Shown: in pieces, positions 51,800 through 60,283 of the stretch
How the letters are laid out: each line of letters starts with the position of its first letter
Position numbering within the stretch: position 1 is the stretch's first letter
Assembly (NCBI GenBank): GCA_002717835.1
Contig: PBBV01000015.1
Location: 35,782 to 96,537, forward strand
Direction: 5' to 3'
DNA from: Methanobacteriota archaeon
Lineage (GTDB): Archaea; Thermoplasmatota; Poseidoniia; Poseidoniales; Thalassarchaeaceae
DNA: 60,756 nt
Notes under the pieces: generated by a model
The model's database searches: none
Told to the model about the DNA's origin: nothing
The model's input: only the letters and a program-made list of their open reading frames with translations
Position numbers and translations under genes: made by a program

Positions 51800-52963
51800 T
51801 CATTGATCACGTGAGACCAACATTCCTACTGCATTTCCGCCACCGAGGCATAGTGTGACGATTCCAAGAGTCCCTCCGGTTCTCTCCAGAGCATTCAGCA
51901 GACTCATCAGACATCTAGCCCCAGAAGCACCCAAGGGGTGACCCATAGCAATGGCACCCCCGTGCACATTGAAACAGTCTTGACCGATCCCAAAGTAGCC
52001 ACGTATGCCACAAGATGCTGTAGCGAACGCCTCATTGTGTTCATAAAGATCAATATCTCTCACCTCAAGTCCATTCCTTTCCAATAGAGATTGTATACAT
52101 GGTATCGGCGCAGACATCACCCTAGATGGTTCGACCCCAGATGTTTCAAAATCAATAATCCTTGATAGAATCGGCCAACCCTCTCGTTTTGCGGCCTCTT
52201 CTGAACAAATCAACAGTGCTGCTGCGCCATCGCTCACCTGACTTGAGTTACCTGCAGTAACAACTCCTCCATCTAGGAACGCAGGCCTAAGTCCTGAAAG
52301 GATATCCAATGTCGAATTATCTCTTATGCCCTCGTCTCTAATGAGGTTTGGAACAGTTATTGTTTCTTTTTCCATCCATCCATTACGCCATGCAGCCGAT
52401 GCTCTACTATGAGATTGCAGTGCATATCCGTCGGCTTCAAGTCTGGATATCTCCTCCTCGACAGCTATGTTTTCTCCGGTGATACCCATTGATTCGTTGG
52501 TAAAAGCGTCTCTCAATCCATCATGTTGCATCATCGATACAAGACTTGAGTATTCTACAGACTCCCCCTTGGATATATTGCGTGCTATCATCGGAGCATT
52601 TGACATGGACTCCATCCCACCTGCTATCAAGACCTCAGACCGCCCTGATTCAATTTCCGATGCGGAGATCATGACTGCCTTCAAGGAGGAACCACATACC
52701 TTGTTCAGGGTAGTTGCGGGAGTCTTCAGAGAAAGCCCTGCGCCCAACGCGGCTTGTCTGGCTGGGGCCTGACCTGCACCCCCCTGTAGGACCATGCCCA
52801 TGTACACTCCATCAACAACTCCGGATTCAGGAGATATGTCCAAGGAATCCAACAAACCAGATATTGCCATCGTGCCCAACTGCACAGCGGAATATTCCGA
52901 GAGGCCGCCTCCATACTTTCCAAAGGGAGTTCGAGCATAACCCGCAATCACTGCCACCGTCAC
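51800..52963 (-). CDS. Acetyl-CoA acetyltransferase (thiolase)
   Basis: Condenses or cleaves acyl-CoA at a beta-keto bond. The nucleophilic Cys lies in NKVCGSSLKAV near 85, the conserved NEAFA near 312 (the usual N-E-A-F-A element), and the catalytic His and Cys in GGAIAMGHPLGASG and CLGGGNAVG. Length 387 residues is standard. The start is the GTG at 52963, because the protein then opens with VTVAVIAGYARTPFGKYGG as in all thiolases, and AGGGG lies five bases upstream; the longer ATG frame has 18 extra unrelated residues. It is downstream of tryptophan dioxygenase. Degradative or biosynthetic use cannot be told. Confidence 0.92.
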   Translation of the reverse strand: MTVAVIAGYARTPFGKYGGGLSEYSAVQLGTMAISGLLDSLDISPESGVVDGVYMGMVLQGGAGQAPARQAALGAGLSLKTPATTLNKVCGSSLKAVMISASEIESGRSEVLIAGGMESMSNAPMIARNISKGESVEYSSLVSMMQHDGLRDAFTNESMGITGENIAVEEEISRLEADGYALQSHSRASAAWRNGWMEKETITVPNLIRDEGIRDNSTLDILSGLRPAFLDGGVVTAGNSSQVSDGAAALLICSEEAAKREGWPILSRIIDFETSGVEPSRVMSAPIPCIQSLLERNGLEVRDIDLYEHNEAFATASCGIRGYFGIGQDCFNVHGGAIAMGHPLGASGARCLMSLLNALERTGGTLGIVTLCLGGGNAVGMLVSRDQ

Positions 52964-52968
52964 GCACA

Positions 52969-52973
52969 CCCCT
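52969..52973 (-). promoter_or_regulatory. Shine-Dalgarno site deciding the thiolase start
   Basis: AGGGG on the minus strand, five bases before the GTG at 52963. It favours this start over the ATG at 53017. Confidence 0.55.
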
Positions 52974-53030
52974 AATACTAAGCCGATTTCAATAGCACGG
53001 TCTGAATTAAATGGCAACCATCAGGTTCTA

Positions 53031-54116
53031 CTAGTCAGAAACTGAGGAAAAACTGTAAAATTCGGGCCTTTCGATTCGTGGTCGAAGTTCCGGCCTAACC
53101 AAAACTGTTCGAATACCCCACAAATCGGTGAACACACGATAGGCCGCTGTAGCATCAAGGTAGTCGACGCCAGATGATCCTCCAGTACCTACCCTTCTTC
53201 CAATAATCCTCTCAACCATTCTTGCGTGAGCATGCCTCCATTTTACCATGGCTTCTTCAAGCTCCACAACGGCATCCACAAGTGCTCTCGGCCAAGTTAA
53301 AAGCGGCAATTCCCGATAAGATTCTATGAACAGCAACCCTGCCCTTGATCTATCGAATTGACCATTTGGAAGAAGAAAATCCCTCACTTGTATTCTGGCT
53401 CCCTCAAACCTAGCTTTTATCGCCTCAGGAGGCATACCTCCTGATAACATCATAGCCGCCTCCTGATCTTTCGAGTGCCTCTCAAATGCGTCCAGATGAT
53501 CATTTACATATTTCGAGACGACCTCCATATCCCCCTCGTCACCAGGATTAGAGCCCATGATAGGAGTTCTATGCACCCATGCCCTCACCACTTCGTGCAG
53601 AGACGGTTTTTCGTTGGCACGAATGAGACGATCGAGTGCATGCTTCTGAGTTGGATCTTTTTCTGCTATTTTCCTAAATTGATTGAGAGGATCAAAATTA
53701 GAACCTCTCATTTCGGGTGTGAGCCCAAGGACAATTTCCAACTCCCTCATTTGATACGATTCAAAACCCGATGCCGTCCCAAGTCCGTCCCTAAATGCAA
53801 GAAAGCCTTGGGGCGTAAGAGTTTCTAGAACGCCCCACTGGTGAGCCATTAATTGGAATATCTCGGTTACACGTCGCATCCCATGGACACAGGATGGAAT
53901 CGCCTCTTCTGGCACTGAAGAGGCTCCTAACTGGTCTCTTACCCCTTCCAATTCCTTGATGACTTGTTTGAACCACAACTCAAAGGTCTGGTGGACGATG
54001 ATAAAGTGCATCTCATCTCTTGATACCCCCCTTTCATCGCCTTGGAGCTGTAGTAAACGATCCAGTTCAAGATAGGTTCCGTAAGTCCAATTGCCATCAG
54101 ACTTGTCCCCGGCCAT
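53031..54116 (-). CDS. kynA: Tryptophan 2,3-dioxygenase
   Basis: A heme enzyme that opens the indole ring of L-tryptophan to N-formylkynurenine using O2. DEMHFIIVHQTFELWFKQ near 40-57 and the C-terminal GTGGSSGVDYLDATAAYRVF, with DLWGIRTVLV after it, match the family. The length of 361 residues is a little longer than bacterial homologues (about 280-300). The ATG at 54116 gives an N-terminus GNWTYGTYLELDRLL in line with the family. It is the first gene of the long minus-strand run and faces the GNAT gene. A kynurenine route (formamidase, kynureninase) is not visible in this window. Confidence 0.95.
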   Translation of the reverse strand: MAGDKSDGNWTYGTYLELDRLLQLQGDERGVSRDEMHFIIVHQTFELWFKQVIKELEGVRDQLGASSVPEEAIPSCVHGMRRVTEIFQLMAHQWGVLETLTPQGFLAFRDGLGTASGFESYQMRELEIVLGLTPEMRGSNFDPLNQFRKIAEKDPTQKHALDRLIRANEKPSLHEVVRAWVHRTPIMGSNPGDEGDMEVVSKYVNDHLDAFERHSKDQEAAMMLSGGMPPEAIKARFEGARIQVRDFLLPNGQFDRSRAGLLFIESYRELPLLTWPRALVDAVVELEEAMVKWRHAHARMVERIIGRRVGTGGSSGVDYLDATAAYRVFTDLWGIRTVLVRPELRPRIERPEFYSFSSVSD

Positions 54117-54225
54117 GGCTGTCGAGAGACGCTACACCTTATCAGTTGAGTCGGATAATTCCGGATCTAAATGGGCTGGATCAACTTACCATGGCATTCA
54201 TATCTCCTAGATGTAAGCAGTAACC

Positions 54226-54786
54226 GTGATTTACATCCCAGATGCTATTCCCGTGTCTGAAGATCTTAACTTAAGGGCTGCTCGTCTTGATGACGCCGCC
54301 GAACTGTTCAGTCTGGTAAACAAAAATAGAATGTTCTTGAGAAAACATCTACCATGGCTCGATGATACAAACAGCGTATCCGACGAGACCGACTTCATTC
54401 ACCAACAGTCTGAGAAAGCCAATCGAATGGAGGCCATGCTTTTGTTGGTTGAATATAGAAATGAAATCGTGGGGACTTTGAGCATCAATCGAATCGACCA
54501 TGGGAATAGAACCGCATGGATAGGATACTGGTTGGACGAAGATCAATGCGGAAATGGCTTGATGACTAAATCTGCAGGCGCACTGATAGATGTTCTACTA
54601 AACGGCTGCGCTTTTCATCGAATTGTGATAGAGGCAGGAGTCGATAATCTGCCCTCTAGAGCCATACCTGAAAGACTAGGTTTCAGGAAGGAAGGAGTGA
54701 GCATCGAGAGAGAATGGCTGTATGACCATTGGATAGATATCGTTCAATATGCAATAACCGAAAGGGAATGGAATACCGGCGGTTAA
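54226..54786 (+). CDS. RimJ/RimL-type GNAT N-acetyltransferase
   Basis: Transfers acetyl from acetyl-CoA to an amine, for example a protein N-terminus or an antibiotic. Typical elements are an N-terminal LRAARLDDAAELFSLV, the AWIGYWLDEDQCGNGLMTKS block near 104-123 (ribosomal-protein acetyltransferase style, with a Q..GNG acetyl-CoA loop), and the final RAIPERLGFRKEGVSIER near 145-162. The length is 186 residues. The start is a GTG at 54226; there is an in-frame stop 12 bases upstream. The substrate is unknown. It converges on, and overlaps by four bases, the Rqc2 homologue gene. Confidence 0.88.
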   Translation: MIYIPDAIPVSEDLNLRAARLDDAAELFSLVNKNRMFLRKHLPWLDDTNSVSDETDFIHQQSEKANRMEAMLLLVEYRNEIVGTLSINRIDHGNRTAWIGYWLDEDQCGNGLMTKSAGALIDVLLNGCAFHRIVIEAGVDNLPSRAIPERLGFRKEGVSIEREWLYDHWIDIVQYAITEREWNTGG

Positions 54787-56867
54787 GAACCTAGGAGACC
54801 GTGATCTATCAAATCACAAGTCCCGGAAGGAAGCGCAGCAAGAACTTCTCCATGATCGAGCCCGGTGGCCTTGGATATACGCCTCGCAAGATCTTCCTTC
54901 TTTTTTCTCCCTGGAATTATTTCCGCCCAACGCTTGCATGAATTGCTGATTGCGGAGATGGAGCCGGGAACTGGCATTGGGATTCCATTAACCGTTCCCA
55001 ATCCAATCGCCATTTTCAGTACGAGATCGCGATGCCACCCCCTGGTGCCTCGCACTACGAATGATCCCCTACCGAGTGCTTCTCCGCTTTCTGTCGCCTT
55101 ACTTACCTGAGATGGCCGGACATGGAACGCAGTTGCGGCTGCCGAACCAGCCCCCCATGCCCTAGACCAGCAAGCTGCTAATGCCGCCGCCTCTTTCTTT
55201 TCATCGTCCGAGAGCATCTGAAGGTCTTCAGGTGCCCCGTTTATTGACTGTACTATCCTGAATTTACATACCCCCTCTGAAGAGACATCATAATCCTCTT
55301 CCAGTTCCAATCCATCTACTCTCTTGAGAGCACATGAGGCTGCCCCGTGGAGATCAGCGTGAATGTAAAGATCCCCCGTAGAAAGGTGCTTCTTCACTAC
55401 CGCATCGTTACCGCGGGCATCTCTCCCGCCTACTATCAATCTACCAGGCCCTACAATGCCCCATCTGTAGCGTTCAAACCAGAACTTCCTTGTTCTACGT
55501 ACTGATGATACCTTACCCTTATTGCGCTCTTTTGCAACTCTGGAAGAAACCCTCTTCTGTTCGCTTTCCGTATTTTGAAGTGCCTTTCTGGCGCCTTCTG
55601 CCTTAGCCTTCAGCGTGTGTGCCTGTTCAAAATATTCTTGAGCACTCTGATGAATTGTACCTTCTATTGAAATCAATACCTCTTGGCCAGGCTCGCCGTT
55701 TGAATCAGGTAAGAGAACCTTCGCGTTTTTGCTGGCCGGATCAACCTCTGAGATCCATTTGGAGTCGGATGCTTGTTCTGATGTCAGAGACCATCCAACC
55801 TTCGATGCTTGTTGTTCAATCTGAGACCTCACTTCTTCAAGATGGGACCATGCTTCAAGCATAGATGAGCCCTTCTTCTGAAGTACCGAGGCTTCCTCGA
55901 TAAATGACTCAATTCCCTTTCGTTGTTGTTCGGCTCTCCGAATTAGCCTGTCATCATTCCTGCCCCCTTCTTCCTTTAGCACTGTTTCTTCCACCCTTCT
56001 AGCCAAGGCATTGGCATCATGTTCCCCATAGATTGAATCAATGGCTGCACATAGAGAATCAGTAGCCTCTCGGACAAGCCCTTCTCTTGGCGAATGAGTG
56101 AAGGGCGAGAAAAATTTGTTTGTGTCCGTTTTATTCTCAGACCACACCGATCCTTCCCCTACCATGTTAGACTCTTTCATGAGCAATTGAATGGTATCAA
56201 CAATCGAAGATTGCTCCTCATCGCCGAGATCCGTGATTGAAGATCTCGGGTCAATCTCTGAAATTTTGCAGACTAATCCAGCATACCTTCTCCCGAGATT
56301 GACCCTTCCTGCAAGGGTGCGCTCCAAATCTCGATCCCCATCTCTGAAGAGGTCCAATAGCCCCTTTTCATTTAGGTTGCGGGGGTCTGTTGCAGAAGGA
56401 GGTGGCGCGTATCTCTCCCCCTTCTTCAACACCCTGCTGCTGTAAGCAGCGCTCGTTAGGGGCTGGATAATCAAATCTTCATCACCAACTAGAATCGCAT
56501 TACCGTCTCTGAACATCTCGATAACGAGAGAAATTTTTCCTCGTCCATGCTCAAAATCAAGTCGTAGAACTCTATCAAACCCTATTTGGAGGACTCCAAT
56601 AAGCCTCGCATTTCCAAGATATTTTCTCAAAGTCATTGCGAATGAAGAAGGATTCTGGGGCATGGGGCGATCCCTCTCAGATAGATACACCCTTCTGCCT
56701 CTGACGATTACAAGATCGACGGGGCTTGAGCCGCTTTTTTTCATTCTGAGAACAATCTGTTCATAGTGCGGCTGATATGCTTTCTGAGCACGTGCCCCAA
56801 CCAATTGTTCGAGTTCAACGCGTACTCTGGCCACATCAAAGGCGGACATTGCAATTTCAGATACCAT
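54783..56867 (-). CDS. Rqc2/NEMF (NFACT) ribosome quality-control protein
   Basis: Recognises the peptidyl-tRNA on stalled large ribosomal subunits; in bacteria and eukaryotes this family adds C-terminal tails. The N-terminal NFACT-N has Asp11 in AFDVARV and the GFDRVLRL motif with Asp98 and Arg99, the pair needed for tailing in Rqc2/RqcH. A long coiled coil follows, then NFACT-R at about 460-580 (RYRWGIVGPGRLIVGGRDAR and DLYIHADLHGAASCALK). Length 694 residues. The start at 56867 is decided by AAGGGGGG five bases upstream; the longest frame overlaps the rhomboid gene. It ends four bases into the convergent GNAT gene. Confidence 0.94.
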   Translation of the reverse strand: MVSEIAMSAFDVARVRVELEQLVGARAQKAYQPHYEQIVLRMKKSGSSPVDLVIVRGRRVYLSERDRPMPQNPSSFAMTLRKYLGNARLIGVLQIGFDRVLRLDFEHGRGKISLVIEMFRDGNAILVGDEDLIIQPLTSAAYSSRVLKKGERYAPPPSATDPRNLNEKGLLDLFRDGDRDLERTLAGRVNLGRRYAGLVCKISEIDPRSSITDLGDEEQSSIVDTIQLLMKESNMVGEGSVWSENKTDTNKFFSPFTHSPREGLVREATDSLCAAIDSIYGEHDANALARRVEETVLKEEGGRNDDRLIRRAEQQRKGIESFIEEASVLQKKGSSMLEAWSHLEEVRSQIEQQASKVGWSLTSEQASDSKWISEVDPASKNAKVLLPDSNGEPGQEVLISIEGTIHQSAQEYFEQAHTLKAKAEGARKALQNTESEQKRVSSRVAKERNKGKVSSVRRTRKFWFERYRWGIVGPGRLIVGGRDARGNDAVVKKHLSTGDLYIHADLHGAASCALKRVDGLELEEDYDVSSEGVCKFRIVQSINGAPEDLQMLSDDEKKEAAALAACWSRAWGAGSAAATAFHVRPSQVSKATESGEALGRGSFVVRGTRGWHRDLVLKMAIGLGTVNGIPMPVPGSISAISNSCKRWAEIIPGRKKKEDLARRISKATGLDHGEVLAALPSGTCDLIDHGLLGS

Positions 56868-56872
56868 ATCGA

Positions 56873-56880
56873 CCCCCCTT
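56873..56880 (-). promoter_or_regulatory. Shine-Dalgarno site deciding the Rqc2 start
   Basis: AAGGGGGG on the minus strand, five bases before the ATG at 56867, in the 22-base gap after the rhomboid gene's stop. Confidence 0.65.
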
Positions 56881-56889
56881 ACACTGCTC

Positions 56890-57876
56890 CTATGGCCATC
56901 GAAGATGCTTCCGGTTAGATGAGCATTCCACAACATAGTTGCCTGAATGCCCTGAAATAGCCTCCAGCGCACTGCCGCATTCAGGACAAATTGCTTGTTC
57001 GGCCAATTCTTCAAGCCAGGCTTGGCGAGTTTCCGCTTCGTCACCTTCCTCCTTCAGTCTAGTGAGTATCCTACTCACAGGGGCCGATGGATCTAAACCC
57101 CTTTCCTGCCATGGGTCAGTCCCAATTGGAATCATTCCCCGTGCCTCATCTTGCTCAAAATCCCCTTCAAGTGGGACATTGCCGATTCGGGCAATCGGCC
57201 TGACTAGAACATATGCGCCGAAAAAGCCCCCTACATGTGCGAGATGAGCAATCCCAGTAGACTGCCCCAGACTTTCCACTTCGTACATGGCGTAGATTTC
57301 AAACCCCAATTTGATCAAAGTGATTAACCATACCGGCCAGGCTCTGATGAAAAACAGAATGGGGAACTCAATTTCGTCACTTGGCCAGCCCGCCATATAC
57401 GCACCGAGCAGCCCGAATGCAGCGCCACTTGCGCCTAACGATGCCCCAGTATCACCGATATGAGTCCCAACCCATGAGCAATTACCCGCTAAGAGCCCGA
57501 TAATATAGATCATCATCCACCTCTTACCTCCCAGCCTTTGCTCAAGAGGAACTCCGACTAGTGCAATAACGAGAATGTTGTTAAGAACATGGAACCAATC
57601 AGCATGCAGCCACCCTGCGGTAATCCACCTGTGTGCCATACTGGGTTCGAAGGCGATAGCCGGAATTAGGGAAAGAAAGGCAATGGGGTCAAATGCCAAC
57701 CCTAGAATGTCCACTCCGGCTTGGAAGAATGTAACCAACAGCAGAGATAGGACAGTGCTGAGGGCCAGACTAACACCCGAACGAATAGCATAGACATAGG
57801 GGCCGATTGCAAAGATTAAGAGAATACTGAGCACAATAAAGTCACTCGCCGTCAAGTCGCTCCAGTATACCTCCAC
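56890..57876 (-). CDS. Rhomboid family intramembrane protease with C-terminal zinc ribbon
   Basis: A membrane serine protease that cuts transmembrane substrates. The Ser is in GASGAAFGLLGAYMAG (about residue 150 in this numbering) and the His in AHLAHVGGFFGAYV (about residue 214). FHVLNNILV carries the family's H...NN element, and six or so helices are evident. After the last helix come an acidic soluble linker (DFEQDEARGMIPIGTDPWQERG) and a small zinc-ribbon-like end with CPECGSALE and a further Cys and His. The GTG at 57876 follows GGGGGGG by four bases and opens just before the first helix, which supports this start over the longer frame. Confidence 0.88.
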   Translation of the reverse strand: MEVYWSDLTASDFIVLSILLIFAIGPYVYAIRSGVSLALSTVLSLLLVTFFQAGVDILGLAFDPIAFLSLIPAIAFEPSMAHRWITAGWLHADWFHVLNNILVIALVGVPLEQRLGGKRWMMIYIIGLLAGNCSWVGTHIGDTGASLGASGAAFGLLGAYMAGWPSDEIEFPILFFIRAWPVWLITLIKLGFEIYAMYEVESLGQSTGIAHLAHVGGFFGAYVLVRPIARIGNVPLEGDFEQDEARGMIPIGTDPWQERGLDPSAPVSRILTRLKEEGDEAETRQAWLEELAEQAICPECGSALEAISGHSGNYVVECSSNRKHLRWP

Positions 57877-57880
57877 ACTT

Positions 57881-57887
57881 CCCCCCC
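57881..57887 (-). promoter_or_regulatory. Shine-Dalgarno site supporting the rhomboid GTG start
   Basis: GGGGGGG on the minus strand, four bases before the GTG at 57876. The longest open frame extends further upstream but encodes an unrelated N-terminus. Confidence 0.55.
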
Positions 57888-57939
57888 GGATTGATACGGT
57901 TGATGCCCATGAATAGCCCCTCCGGCTGTTTGCGGTGCA

Positions 57940-59367
57940 ATGAAAGGACCCTCCGCAGTGGGAGGGCACGTGTCGTACCCGGTCCTGCGCATCAAGGGAG
58001 CTACCGTGCTAAGGGGTTCACGGACTGTGGTAGAAGACATAGATCTAGATGTAATGCGCGGAGAATTGTTATGCCTGACAGGTTCAAATGGATCTGGAAA
58101 ATCAACAATTCTTGAGACACTCGCAGGACTTCATGCTCCGAGGGCTGGCGAGGTGTTGGTCCCTCTTCCAGATCAGGAATCAATACCTATTCGAGACTCA
58201 AGAGGCAGGAGAACACCAGTACCTGGTCTTTCCATCGCACTGCAGACTGATGGCGCATGCTTGGATGAAACGGTATTGGAGAGAATCAAAACTGCATCCA
58301 ATGTTGCTGGAAAATCGCTTTCAGATGAAACAATCTACGCCGCTATGGAACAGTGGGCATTAGCCCATAGAGCCAATGACAGACTAGCCGTTTTGTCCCA
58401 AGGCCTAAGGAAAAGAGTGTCAATACTCGCTGCGATACTACCCGCAATAGAGTCCAGCAATCCAAGAATTATACTGCTAGACGAGCCAAGTGAAAGCCTC
58501 GACTCCGCATCGCGGGACCTCCTTCATGAATCGTTATTCTCCCTTAGGGAGAAAGGACACTCAGTTGTAATAGCGACCCACGATGATGCCATAATCGAAA
58601 TTTCTGACAGGATAGTCGAGATATCTACGGGTACAATATCGGTAATCGGTCCGAATCAATCCTCTAATGACCCCCCGTCTAAACATGCTACCCCCACAGG
58701 AGGTGCGATATCGGCACTTGCCAGATGGATATTGGCTCTTGAGGCGAGGAATCCAGTCGACACAGTGCAAAGGATAGTTCCGGCACTTCTGGCACTTTTC
58801 TTGCTTCGAACGATAGGGTTGGATGCAATTTCGGACGGAGCCCCCTCATCACTTGCATTCTACGTCCTGATTCCTGCATTGATTGCAATTCTATTACGAC
58901 CTGCACTTATCGACCGTCTAAAAGAGCGACGTTCTGGAGATTGGTGGCGAGCCCATCTCGGTCGTTCAATAAGGCCCCTTTCATCAATAGTCGGCTCACC
59001 ATGGATGTTGCCGATTCCATTGACGTATCTTTCCTTCATTGTATTCTCAAACAGCTCATCTGATATCGATCCTTCCGCATATGCTTGGCTATGGCTCCCA
59101 GCACTTTCCATGTTGGACATAGGGGCTGCAGCAACTGCGATACACATGCTCGTATCTGGTTTTGAACGGAGCACTGCAGTTGCAGCATCTCTGATGATGG
59201 CTATACTGATCTGGCCATTTCTCTTGCTAGTTGACGCTACAACCGAGATACTTTACCAAGGAATGAATTTTGATATTGGGTTCGATACGCCCTTGGGTCT
59301 TATCATATGCTCAAGTCTGATTGCTGCTTCAGTATGGGGTGCAGCCGTAATAATACCCGACGAATGA
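57940..59367 (+). CDS. Fused CcmA-CcmB-like heme exporter (ABC ATPase plus permease)
   Basis: An ABC transporter with ATPase and permease in one chain, 475 residues. ATPase part: Walker A GSNGSGKST at 48-56, signature LSQGLRKRV near 150, Walker B IILLDEPSESL near 176 and the H-loop VIATHDD near 208. The C-terminal 230 residues have about six hydrophobic segments (VPALLALFLLRTIGL, YVLIPALIAILLRPALI) matching the size and helix count of CcmB. A ccmC and a ccmD-like gene follow, so this is taken as the CcmAB unit of system I cytochrome c maturation. In most bacteria CcmA and CcmB are separate. GTG at 57970, just after GGGAGG, is an alternative start. Confidence 0.85.
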   Translation: MKGPSAVGGHVSYPVLRIKGATVLRGSRTVVEDIDLDVMRGELLCLTGSNGSGKSTILETLAGLHAPRAGEVLVPLPDQESIPIRDSRGRRTPVPGLSIALQTDGACLDETVLERIKTASNVAGKSLSDETIYAAMEQWALAHRANDRLAVLSQGLRKRVSILAAILPAIESSNPRIILLDEPSESLDSASRDLLHESLFSLREKGHSVVIATHDDAIIEISDRIVEISTGTISVIGPNQSSNDPPSKHATPTGGAISALARWILALEARNPVDTVQRIVPALLALFLLRTIGLDAISDGAPSSLAFYVLIPALIAILLRPALIDRLKERRSGDWWRAHLGRSIRPLSSIVGSPWMLPIPLTYLSFIVFSNSSSDIDPSAYAWLWLPALSMLDIGAAATAIHMLVSGFERSTAVAASLMMAILIWPFLLLVDATTEILYQGMNFDIGFDTPLGLIICSSLIAASVWGAAVIIPDE

Positions 59368-59406
59368 AGGCATTGATTCATTGATGATGGCCGTGACGGT
59401 GAACTC

Positions 59407-60123
59407 ATGCTACGCGTCCCCGCACAGGCCATTGCCTTGTTGGCACTGGGGTCAATAGGCGTGGTTGCGACCGTATTCCTCGGAATAACGTGGGCACCTG
59501 ACGTCAATCCAAGCCAGTGGAGAGCTCCTGCTGCATATCGTATAATATTCCTCCACGTGCCCTTTGCCTGGACATCTTTCCTTGCTTTCGCTATGCTCTT
59601 TTGGGGATCATTGAGATGGTACCTCCGTCGCACCGAACGTTCGTGGAGGTTAGTACAATCCGGATCCGATTTAGGACTTCTTTTCGGCATCGGAGTCATA
59701 ACTTCAGGACCAATATGGGGCATGGCTGAATGGGGCGTTCCCTGGGACTGGGCCGATTTACGGCTGAATACTTTCGGATTGCTCACCGCCCTTGCATTGT
59801 TCATCGTCATGGCGAGGCGATCGCAGCCGGACCATGACTCAACGAGGGACACCATTGCTGCAGTGGGGTTATTTGGATTCATACTAGTCCCCATCACTGC
59901 AGTAGCAACTACCCTGTATCAGAAGAGACATCCTGGAGTGGTAATCATAGAGAGCGAGGATTCTGGACTAGATCCGACCATTCGTGCAGTGATGATGGTA
60001 GGATTCGTTTCCATCACTCTTCTATTCATCGGTTTTACGATAATCTCTGACAAACTATACTCTGCAGAGGCTGAGATAGAGCTGAACCACAGGGCGCTTG
60101 ATGAAATTAATGGAGGCGAATGA
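59407..60123 (+). CDS. ccmC: Heme exporter protein CcmC
   Basis: A six-helix membrane protein that presents heme to the chaperone CcmE in cytochrome c maturation. The heme-binding tryptophan-rich loop is seen in SGPIWGMAEWGVPWDWADLR near 98-117 (the WWD-type domain), with conserved His in FLHVPFAWTSF near 50 and a later loop His in YQKRHPGVV near 180. Length 238 residues equals CcmC. The ATG at 59407 has GGTGA nine bases upstream. It follows the fused CcmAB-like gene and precedes the CcmD-like gene. Confidence 0.95.
   Translation: MLRVPAQAIALLALGSIGVVATVFLGITWAPDVNPSQWRAPAAYRIIFLHVPFAWTSFLAFAMLFWGSLRWYLRRTERSWRLVQSGSDLGLLFGIGVITSGPIWGMAEWGVPWDWADLRLNTFGLLTALALFIVMARRSQPDHDSTRDTIAAVGLFGFILVPITAVATTLYQKRHPGVVIIESEDSGLDPTIRAVMMVGFVSITLLFIGFTIISDKLYSAEAEIELNHRALDEINGGE
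60112..60116 (+). promoter_or_regulatory. Shine-Dalgarno site for the CcmD-like gene
   Basis: GGAGG lies eight bases before the TTG at 60125, inside the 3' end of ccmC. Confidence 0.5.
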
Positions 60124-60124
60124 A

Positions 60125-60283
60125 TTGTCAGGTGAGACACACCTCATTGTAGCATATGCTATCTTGATTGGCTCTCTCGTACTTTATGGGAATTGGTTGC
60201 GGTCTAGATACCGCAATATTGTAAATTCACGGGCCAGCATCCTTGAAGCCCGAACCCCCCACCCTCATGATGGCGAGGACTGA
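60125..60283 (+). CDS. ccmD: CcmD-like small membrane protein
   Basis: A 52-residue protein starting with TTG (GGAGG is eight bases upstream; further in-frame starts lie at 60098, 60101 and 60110 inside ccmC). One transmembrane helix (HLIVAYAILIGSLVLYG) is followed by a basic stretch WLRSRYRN, the general shape of CcmD, which holds CcmC/CcmE with CcmA/CcmB. Sequence similarity is weak because the family is so short; the call rests on position and topology. Its stop overlaps the next ATG by one base (TGATG). Confidence 0.65.
   Translation: MSGETHLIVAYAILIGSLVLYGNWLRSRYRNIVNSRASILEARTPHPHDGED

Noticed and set aside
59253-59897. A 214-codon minus-strand frame opposite the ccmAB-ccmC junction
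   Set aside because: Antisense to two well-supported genes, with no recognisable motif.
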